Origin: Cordia subcordata
Lineage: Eukaryota > Streptophyta > Magnoliopsida > Boraginales > Cordiaceae
Length of the DNA: 64,000 bases
Direction of reading: 5' to 3'
NCBI GenBank assembly: GCA_028554755.1
Contig: JAPTOF010000006.1
Location: 16,367,001-16,431,000, forward strand
Numbering within the stretch: the stretch's first letter is position 1; every line of letters starts with the position of its first letter. A program made the translations under genes and the position numbers. This document shows positions 55,468 through 64,000 of the stretch, in pieces. The notes under the pieces were generated by a model. That model saw only the letters and a list, made by a program, of their open reading frames with translations. It was not told where the DNA came from and searched no databases.

Positions 55468-58070
55468 GATACATTGGTTGCTAGACCTACGCCACGTGAT
55501 ATCTCTCTCCTAGTGTATTATACCTAGTACAGGACACATATGTTGACAGGTGCCACCTTGCGGAAAGAGGTTCAAGTCCCCTAATATGATAGACATCTCT
55601 ATGATAAGCCTGAGCACCCTTGTGTTCAAGTAGCACTGGCATGTGTAGGCTTTTACAGGTGTTACGTGGTTGGCTAGCACGAACTTAATTACCCTATGCT
55701 GACAACTCTTGTCGAGAGGTGAAGAGTAGACACACACACATTCCACCTCATCCTTAGAGAGGCCATGATGACCCTACAGGATATGGTAGTATTATAGGGT
55801 TTACTTGTACAGGGTGAGCCTATCCTGGCGTTAAATAAAACACAACGTGAGGCCCCAGAGTGGCAGAAGATTTTCCAAGAGGTATGTGGCATTTATGTGG
55901 CCACAATTGACATGATTGTACAACGTAGGAGAGTGTCATTAGCAGAGCTGAAGAAGACACACTTATAGACTCGTCCAATGAATCCCAGCGAGGAGGTGGC
56001 AGAGCTGCGTTCCCGTCTATGGATTTTCTCATTCATAAATTGTCATCTTTTTGTTGACATTAGTAAGGGAACCATGAATTGGTTGTTGCTGTTGTGGGAC
56101 TTTAGTAGGATCAAGTGTTTGAATTAGGGCGTTACAGCACTTGCTCATTTGTATAATCAGTTAGATCGCACTGTATATAGAAATAGGGTTAACTTGTGCG
56201 GCGGATTTACCTTGATGTAGGTATTAAATTTAGTCAATTACTTATTTCTACATATAATAGAAGTCCTTATTTTAAGTATGTTGTTTTCTCTGTGTTTCTG
56301 TGCAATGGTGGTTATATGATAGATTTGATATATCTAGATTGACTCTCTATAACCCCAATGCACGACAGATGCGTAATCACACCCATTGAAGATCGACTGG
56401 AATTTACTGAGGAAACTTGGAGGAGCGATGTATCTCTTACCGAAAGAGTTTCAGGATACTGACACAGTAGGTTTACTCGTGTTCTGGGATGTACTTGACA
56501 TGTTGCAGCCTGACCAGGTTACCTAAATATGAGGTTTCCAATATATACTTCATCACAATTACTGTTTAAATTAAACTAACTTTGTGAAAACAATATTACA
56601 TCATAATTCACATGGCAGCCGTATATGGGTACAATTGAGGAGCTGCCGGATTATTGTATGGAGAGGTCTCTTTAGTGGAGGACTAAGGTCCCTCTTACGT
56701 AAGGGGTATTGTGGAGTGGCATCAATCAGATAGGGTCTTGCGGCAATTTGGCCTGTGCCAGTTGATCCCAGATCCACCCCTGCCGCTGATCTCGTAGGTC
56801 CACCTAAAAGGGAAAGAGGAAAAAAAGGACTAACAGGCTATAGGGAGATTGGCCTCAAAATGGAATGACCCTACCACGGTTACACCAAATGATAGCCCAG
56901 AGCTAGTGCCATTGATAGATTATTTGCAGTGGTCCCGGCAGTGCTCTATTTTAGTGATTGGTCACGGGACTTGGACATAGACACATGCGGGTTATCATAC
57001 ACATGTACAGGACAAGGAATTTCTTGTAAGTATATGTCATGTTGTTCTCGATTCCTTATGCTTGATCATTTATCTCATTATGCTTTATGCGTCGACTAGG
57101 TGATGACAATAGGAAATGTGTATCACTATTTGCAACACGGCGCCCAGTAATATGGGCAGCGCACTTTCTCGACAGAGTGTTTTTGGCCTGAGACGGAGAC
57201 TGTTATAGGTGAGATATAGTGGGCATTGTAGCAGACACGTCACAAGCTTGTTTTAGACACATCTAAATATTACGATGTCCTTACATTCACGCAACCATAG
57301 CAGATGTCGTTGCCTCATCCGACACAGTGGTCTCGGACCCCGTAGTCGACGTAATGGTCTCAGGCCCCGTAGTCGATGCAATGGTCTCAGGCCCCATAGT
57401 CGATACAATGGCCTCAGGCCCCACAGAAGATGTTTATGTGGACATACCTGTGGCGATATTGGCTCCCATCGTCGTATTGGGCCCTGTAGACGTCTTAGCG
57501 GACTGGCTAGTACACCTTGCCCCAGCAGCCTCCACTAAATACTCCGAGGACGACACCCATGCAGTCCTATTAGTTCTTTTAGACAATGCCTAGTGAGGCC
57601 CTATACAGTAGCCTATCTTCATTGACGTATGATGCTGGTGCTTTGTTGACATACATGCAACTCACTCCTATGGGCCAGAGCATCCCACCGATTGGGACCA
57701 CACCATTCGCTCTGATACTGGCCACGTAGTTGTCCCTATTCCTGTACGAGTTGACACAAATGCACATGCCGTCACCTGCGTGTTTACCAACACAGTCTAA
57801 TGGCGACAAGTCCCGTGGGTTCGGCTAGCACAGTGACATCGATCGTTTTGCCCCCTTCATGTTGCAGACTACCTTAACGAGGCTACAATTATTGATAACT
57901 AGCCACACTTGTAGACTTAACAGTCCCAGGCTCAACAGCAATAGGTTGAGACTCAGTAGTTCCAGACACAACAGCAACAAGATGAGGCTGAATCATCGCA
58001 GGCAGACCAGGCACAATGTAAGGGAAAAAGGAAAGCAATATGTGCAGACGACTCAACTCGAGAGTAGCCA
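55468..58070 (+). pseudogene. PMD protein gene of copy 2, decayed
   Basis: Matches the PMD gene of copy 1 across all exons at DNA and protein level, for example the VVERW..THTFHL block near 55700, ATMTLQDMVVL-like block near 55770, and the WQPYMGTIEELPDYC block near 56615. Intron positions are kept. Numerous stops and indels are present. The Pro/Gln-rich tail (57270-58070) includes a 27-bp tandem repeat (57325-57430, QWSQAP units); three units read TAG (57343, 57370, 57397) where the fourth reads CAG (57424). It is clearly non-functional. Confidence 0.82.
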
Positions 58071-58480
58071 CTAGGTGAAAAGAAGGGATAGCCTCGAGAT
58101 TATGGCGCTAGAGGGAAGCAGTGCTAGGGTATATTTTTCTATCTTATCGTGTTATATACTTTGTGAACAATTTAGCAAAACTTTGTTTTATTTTTCATGC
58201 TTTCTTTCTTATTCAGCAATTGTGTTCTCTTTCATTTTGTTTCATTTGCTATAGATTTATTAGTGTGTATGTTTCTTATTCAACAATTGCCAGATTATTT
58301 TTTTTCTTCCTTTAGCATCACAATTCGAAGGCGTTAAGAGTTGTGTAAATGAGATTCACAAAATGTAGGGACGAAAGATAAAACTCCTAAACAATCATAT
58401 ACCAATTTAATTCAAATCAACATAGAACATGAACAATTCTCATAAATTTGCATTGCACTATATAACATTATTTTACATCA
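58071..58480. other. Convergent gap in PMD-MULE copy 2
   Basis: AT-rich DNA between the 3' ends of the PMD and transposase remnants. No coding signal. Confidence 0.5.
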
Positions 58481-60650
58481 CATTACATCACATTATATTA
58501 ATACTTTATCACAACTACTCTGGTGCGATGTTATTTTGATTTAGGGGGATCTGGATTGATTGTGCCTTTGTTGATCACAATTTGTACATCTTTTTCGACC
58601 AACTATGTCGAACGGTCTATCTTATTATGGACATGTCTACCACCTGATCGTCCTCCTCTTCTCTACCGTAATTGGCCTGGGTTTGGTTGCAGCTGCAATG
58701 CTGGTCCTTCTGGCCAACAATCTTCATGTCCCAATGGCTAAAATGGGTAAGAGTATGTTGTCTTGTAAGCTACCAACATACACTCCACTGGGATCAATTC
58801 AAATGTGGGTCTTCTCAAGTACCATGCCAATGCTTAGGCATGCGAACATGGCAAGTGATAAGTTGTCCACTTACCACAAGTACATATCTTCTCATTAAAT
58901 CTGACCATCTTTGTAGGAGCTCTCTTAGTAAATGAAGTAGGCAAACAACCAACTTCTGCTGTAGCAGTTGGATGGTGATAACGTAACACACTATGATAGT
59001 GTGAATGTGCCTCCTACTTGTCATACAAATCTCTTATTTTCCTCAGGATGACAATTTCTTGACCCGCCAAATGCATGGTATTAATCGACCGATTGTAGAA
59101 GTATTCCACTAACTTTGTGAATGTGTGAGATATTAACGCAGTGATGGGTAAGCAACTTGCGCCCACGAGAATACCACTAAAACATTCGACACTATTTGCC
59201 GTCATTATACCCTAGCGAGACCCTATGCCACTGCACATTGTCCACAACGCTCAATCAATATTGGTTGAATAATTGTATGCCCTTTTACCAAATGAACTTG
59301 GTGTTAGGTCGACTTTTAAAATTTTCTGTATCACAGCCAAATGCTTACATACCTGATGTTCTTTTCCAGCTATCCAGTATAAATCTTTTATATACTAGTT
59401 GTGGAACTATTTCATCATATTAATTTTCAAATGTCTTAAGAATATGCGATTATTCACCTACAACTGGCCATCAAATGAAATATGGTCTATAGTAGCAAAT
59501 ATTCTGATATGTTTGTCAGATACTATACAAACTTCCTCCATACCCTGAAGAATGTTCTAGATAGAGGAAGCGTGGCCAATTATCCATAGTCTCCGCATCA
59601 ACAACTGCAAATGCCAATGGCAAAATTTGACTGTTAGCGTCTGTGGCAATACTGTTAGGAGATCACCTTTATATAGACCCCATAGGTGGGTGCCATTGAA
59701 AGAGTGCACAGAGTAACAATGCTTCCATGCCGCAATGTAGGGTCCAAATACCCAAATCACGTAGTCAATAATTTTGTTTTCCTACCTCAAACCTGGGAAG
59801 AACTTGTATTTTACAACTGTCTCTAGATTGGTTACCTTCACAGCTCTAAAAAATTGTAGAAGTAACTGGTACGAGATGTCCCAATCACTATACACTAGTT
59901 CAATGGCCTTATTTTGACCACGCCATGCCTACCCGTAAGACATGTCCATGCCAAGAGTAGCCTTAATGTGAGCTCGTACAAAACCAACCCCGAAATTAGG
60001 CTTATGCATTACGAAATGCCTTACCATAAATCCAACCAAGGCAGTAGTAAGATTTCTATGACTAGCCCCTCTTTTGTTACCCAAATAATTGTGCACACCA
60101 CAATATTATGTTATCTCAAATCGTTAATGCGTGGACTTTCGAATGGCATGTAATTTCTCTTGGCATAAATTAGTGCTGGAATCATGTTTGCAACCAACAA
60201 GCGAAAGTTCTGGTTCAGACTTCAAGACCTTGTATCTATGTTGTATTTTTATAGCGTACATCTGCATTGCTCTCATAATGTCCTTTTTGGATGGGAACAC
60301 CATGCCTATGACCAAATCTTTATTTTCTGAGTCCCAAACTGGCATGTTTCTTATTTGATTATCCATACTATCCATATAAAATTCTTGTGTAACAGTATGG
60401 AACTTTGCATGTTTAAATCCCTTGAACACGGGTGCTGCATTGCTACTCAAACTGCATCAACATTTACGTTCTCGGTGTTGATATCCCTATCCACAACATC
60501 GACGTTATTATCATCATACCATGCATTATCATTGTTCAAGGACATATCCTCGTTTTCTTTGTCAAGTTCTAATTGAAAAGTATCCATATTCAAGTCCATC
60601 CTCGTATACAGCCTTCCTCCATGAGATGGCCCTCCAGCATCAAATGTGCC
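58481..60650 (-). pseudogene. MuDR-type transposase of copy 2, decayed and truncated
   Basis: Minus-strand blocks follow the order of the copy 1 transposase: FPSKKDIMRAMQMYAIK zinc region (60450-60124), GSLYKGDLLT-type core start near 59680, core end VECFSGILVGASCLPITALISHTF (shown in part; 59205-59014), SWIM region near 58880, and a zinc knuckle (RCTNC) near 58590. Stops and frame changes occur throughout. The N-terminal PB1-like region is missing, removed by the retrotransposon insertion at about 60657. Confidence 0.85.
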
Positions 60651-60656
60651 ATGAGG

Positions 60657-62081
60657 AAATATGTGCGGGTTGTGTGTATTTTTATATAGTGTTTACACAC
60701 TTCATAAGGTGTTTTGAGCTTATTTGAGTGCATCTAGGGTTACATTTGTACACTATGAGTCATATTTACGCATATAGGTGTCAAAATGCATAAATGCTAC
60801 ACTAAGTGCTTTATTTTGTATTTTAGTCACATTTTGGGAGAAAAAAGTTGGCTTGAAGATGCGCGAGCTTAAGGACAAAGCTTGAGGGTGTTTTAGAGAT
60901 CAAACAATGAAGAAAAATGGCTTTGAAGGTTCTCGAAAGTGATACGAGGTAATTGAAAAAGCCAGGCGCAAATCAGAGGCAAAATGAGAAAGTTATGGGC
61001 AAAATTGGTTCTGCCGGTCACCCTTCCTATTCCTGCCGGTCGACCGGTAAAACCAGAATGCAATGAAATTTTGCCGGTAGACCAAAAGTATCTTCCCGGT
61101 CGACTGGCTGGGAGTTCGGCAGAGTGCGCTGACTCTTTAAAAGTGCGTTTTCAGCTCATTTTCAGGGAAGAAGCTTAATTTTCTTAAATCCTAATAAACC
61201 CTAACCCGTTACCTACTTCACCAAACACCCAAAAACGCCATCCCACACCAAACTAAGCTAGGATTGAAGCTTGTGACAAGAGATTGAAGGATTTTGCTAT
61301 GGATTTGAGCAAGGGTTTGAAGGGGAGTTCGTTATTCCTTTTCTTATTCTTGTAAATATGCTTTGTAATTGAGTTAAACCTAGGGTTGATTGATGTTGTA
61401 TATTAGATTATGGCTTCGAATAAAGGATTTGTGTGTATCTTTGGCTCTTAATACATGCCTGTTGACATAAATCTATGAAATGATTCAATATGTATATGTA
61501 TTGGAAATCAAACATGTCTATGTGTTTGTTAAAATGTCTAAGTAACTATGCATGTGTTATTTGTGCTTTAAATGCTCTTATCTACTTATATGGGTGATGT
61601 TATTGTGCTAGTCCTTGGGTTTAAACCTGGCAAAGCGAATAAGTTCTAAGCATGGAATGCAGAGGCTAGAAGGGATTGACCCTTAGCTTTAAACCCAACT
61701 AATGGGTTGAACCACTAGTATTGGTTAAGAGACCCTCAATCAACACAATAGCAATAGAAGTCCTGAGCCAAAGATAGATCTAATCCGTTATCATAGCCCA
61801 AGCCTAGTTACAATGCAATCACCCTAGGTCCCCTTCTTTTTTGATTAGATTTCCTTCCTTAGCTTGGCACCTTTAAGTTCCTCCATAGTTTAGGTTTACT
61901 TTCCTTTTTCGGAGCTGTCTTCCATCATAAATAAAGCACACATATGCACACAACTAGTTTTAGGCCCTGAGCACGTAGAAACCAAACTAAGGTAGCCTCC
62001 CTGTGGAGATGATACCCTCACTCAAATCTATTATACGATGAACGATCCATACGCTTGCGAGTGTAAAACTCGACACAATCA
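60657..62081 (+). repeat. 5' LTR of the non-autonomous element
   Basis: The start is placed by alignment to the 3' LTR start (TGATGTGTGCG); here the first bases have changed (AAATATGTGCG). The end is ..CGACACAATCA. Late in the LTR it has the same cacagggagg / cgcaagcgta phrases (on the opposite strand) as the solo LTR at 2971-4868. Confidence 0.8.
61010..61115 (+). promoter_or_regulatory. CCGGTCGACCGG-type cluster in gypsy LTR
   Basis: Contains GCCGGTCGACCGGT (61035-61048), GCCGGTAGACC and CCCGGTCGACTGGC within about 100 bases. A TATA-like TTTAAAA (61136-61142) follows about 25 bases downstream. This is the third LTR in the window with this signal at this place. Confidence 0.5.
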
Positions 62082-62087
62082 AGTTTT

Positions 62088-62105
62088 TGGCGCCGTTGCT
62101 GGGGA
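62088..62105 (+). other. Primer binding site (Asp tRNA type)
   Basis: TGGCGCCGTTGCTGGGGA matches the complement of the plant Asp tRNA 3' end with one change. It lies six bases inside the LTR end. Confidence 0.85.
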
Positions 62106-63780
62106 GGCACAATATTGGTTCTTCATGTGTTTTTGTAGTTGTGATTAGTTGCTTGCATGTGCTCTATCTTTACTTGCTTTCCCCTTATTTGAAAGCTATA
62201 AAAAAAATTTGAAAAATCTTGAGAAATCCAAAAAAATTTGAAAAATTTGAAAATCCAAAAAAAAAAAATTGAATTGTAAAGAGGTTTTACTTGTGATTCA
62301 TTGAATATGACTGATCCTAATGCTTCTAGGTAGTCACTAGTAAATTTTGAAGAGACACCCTAGGCTTGTTTTTTCTTATTCTTCTTGTATTTTACTTGCC
62401 TTCGCTTTTGTATATAGTATATTAGATTGCTTTTGTTTTCCTTACTTTTTTTATAGTTTAGGCTTTCTTTTATTTGTTTGTAATCTTAGTAGATTAGATT
62501 TTTACTCCCTTATTTGTTCTTGCTCCATTCCATCATTTGTGTATCAATCATATACCCCTTGCATACATCCTTGTTTATCTTTCTGAAATATCAATGTAGA
62601 CTTGCATAATATTGTCTATTAATCTCTTCTTTGTTTATTGAGCATTAGTGCTTCTACAAAAATCAGAGACTAGTAGATGAATGGATTGTCATTAGCATTC
62701 ACGGGCTATATGGAAAAAAGGTTGTATCTATCCATCTTTGACTTCTCCCTATCTATCCTTTCCACATTCCCCATATGCGTTTAATGTGTTTGCTTGTTAT
62801 GCTTAGTGCTATTTGCTTGAGGACAAGTAAAGTTAAGGTTTGGGGGTATGGCTGTTCCTTTATTGTTTATATCATCTATGGGGTATATTTATTTGCATGC
62901 CTTGTTTTTGCTCAAAATGTGTTCAATTTTTTCAATTTTTTTTGCATGTTTGGAGTTGGTTTATCTCTATATTGGTTGGAGAGTTGGCCTTTGCTGTTGA
63001 CTTAATTGATTGGAAAAGATGAGGGTGTATTGTGGAGAGTGAATGGAGTGTGGAATATGACCTAGGCTTTGAAGAGAATCCTTTGAAAACTATAGGAAGT
63101 GAACATTTCTGAGAATGCACCTTGTAATTTCCTTACAACTTGGTTGGAAAAAGTGTTTTTAAGGGTTATTGATATAATCGCCCTTTCCTTGATTGGTTCT
63201 TTTAGTGTGCCTTAGCCTCTTCTTTTTCTTTTCTTTTTGTTTATGTTATGTATTGAGAAAAAAATATAAAAAAATGAAAAATACAAAAAAATGAGAAAAA
63301 ATGAAAAATGAGAAAAAGCCAAAAAGGCAACAAAAACAGGAAAAAGTGAAATATGTTGAATAAGTGTCAAGTGACGTAATGTCAATTTGACACAAGTATC
63401 TCTTTTGTTCTTTCATGTGTTGTGAATAAGACTTTTATGCTAATTATGAGCCATTGTGATGTATTCCTCTCTTCCCTCTATCTTTGGGGCTAAGTGTATG
63501 TTAAGAGCCCATGTTAGTTGATAGGGTACGAAGTATCAACATCTCGGGTGTATGAGTTGAAATCTTAAGTTATGTTGGTTCTAGCTACTTGGTAAGTTCG
63601 CAATAGATGCGAGACCCCTTGTGATTGAGGAGAGGATCTGAAAAAGGCTAGGGAAGCACTTACATGAAAAGAATGACCCCTTATACCCCTGGAAGGTGAA
63701 AAGATAGCAAGTCAATGCAACCGGCAACTCTTTGAAAAGCATGTTGATAAACATTGGTTTAGGCTTGCTTGGGGACAAGC
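62106..63780 (+). other. Non-coding internal region of the LTR element
   Basis: No gag or pol similarity on either strand. It has A-rich low-complexity stretches (62200-62275, 63255-63330). A polypurine-tract-like phrase (gaggacaagtaaag..ggtttgggggtat, about 62818-62850) occurs almost 1 kb before the real tract. Confidence 0.75.
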
Positions 63781-63801
63781 AAAGGGAATGTTTGGGGGTA
63801 T
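63781..63801 (+). other. Polypurine tract
   Basis: AAAGGGAATG followed by TTTGGGGGTAT, directly before the TG of the 3' LTR. It primes plus-strand synthesis in this class of element. Confidence 0.8.
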
Positions 63802-64000
63802 TGATGTGTGCGTGTTATGTGTATTTGTATATAGTGTTCGTAGACACTTCATAAGGTGTTTTGAGCTCATTTGAGTGCATCTAAGGCTGTATTTATGCAC
63901 TATGAGTCATATTTGACGTATAGGTGTCAAAATGCATAAATGTTGCACTAAGTGCTTTATTTCATATTTTAGGCACATTTTGGGAGAGAGAAGTTAGCTT
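63802..64000 (+). repeat. 3' LTR, start only
   Basis: Begins TGATGTGTGCGTG and matches 60657 onward. It is cut by the window edge. Confidence 0.88.

Larger units (their letters stand above)
53688..60656. mobile_element. PMD-MULE copy 2, diverged and truncated on the right
   Basis: Same order as copy 1: a TIR-like left end (tttcaaaattacc, ttaatttgaaatgcg), two 17-bp near-palindromes, TATA-like box, short leader exon with donor (GTAAGT at 54094), an AT-rich repeat-filled intron, PMD gene (+), transposase (-). The right end is missing because an LTR retrotransposon starts at about 60657 inside the transposase N-terminal region. Decay is much stronger than in copy 1. Confidence 0.85.
60657..64000 (+). 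mobile_element. Non-autonomous gypsy-type LTR retrotransposon, continues past window
   Basis: 5' LTR (about 60657-62081), primer site, a 1.7 kb internal region without gag or pol, a polypurine tract, and the start of the 3' LTR (63802 onward). The two LTR starts match closely over the 199 bases available, with roughly one change in eight to ten bases. No coding region longer than chance ORFs is present inside, so the element relied on proteins from another element. Confidence 0.88.

Noticed and set aside
57275..57593. Arg-rich and Val-rich open frames in the second PMD remnant.
   Set aside because: Frame shadows of the 27-bp repeat; the PMD frame is the one with QWSQAP units.
62347..63005. 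Hydrophobic open frames in the internal part of the LTR element, considered as a possible env-like protein.
   Set aside because: Phe/Leu/Cys-rich because of T-rich DNA, overlapping in several frames, and with no gag/pol context.

Overview
This is nuclear DNA from a flowering plant, most likely a eudicot. The genes contain spliceosomal introns (GT..AG), the intergenic DNA is AT-rich, and the mobile elements are typical of plants: Ty1-copia, Ty3-gypsy-type LTRs, a Helitron, Mutator-like elements carrying a plant mobile domain (PMD) gene, a TRIM and MITEs. No rRNA, tRNA or CRISPR array was seen. Only two host genes stand out: a complete FAB1/PIKfyve-type PI3P 5-kinase gene (32947-41429, + strand, 11 coding exons, 1810 codons plus stop) and a small two-exon gene for a probably organelle-targeted protein (48230-48792, - strand).

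Left part (1-19276) is a nested mosaic of transposons. A decayed copia element (- strand, 1-5692) is interrupted by a 1.9 kb solo LTR flanked by a 5-bp target duplication. Next to it lies a large inverted duplication with arms at about 5688-9645 and 13338-15840. Each arm joins a copia LTR and gag to the tail of an RPA1-like gene. The spacer between the arms is a decayed Helitron Rep/helicase gene. The right arm runs on into more of the RPA1-like gene, to about 17570.

19277-28486 is one Mutator-like element with clear ends: TIRs, a 9-bp target duplication with one mismatch, and twelve 17-bp near-palindromes just inside the two ends. A long repeat array sits in a 5'-leader intron, followed by a PMD gene on + and a MuDR-type transposase on -, converging. 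Both genes are inactivated by point changes. 53688-60656 is a second, more diverged member of the same family with the same layout. Its right end is cut off by a non-autonomous LTR retrotransposon (60657 to beyond the window end).

The middle and right gene-poor stretches (28496-32250 and 41430-53687) hold AT-rich DNA with several foldback or MITE-like elements, short tandem duplications, microsatellites and one well-defined 337-bp TRIM retroelement (46813-47149).

The most unusual signals are the PMD-carrying Mutator family with shared architecture but different palindrome cores, and a GGTCGACCGG-type GC-rich cluster placed just upstream of the putative TATA box in three different LTRs.
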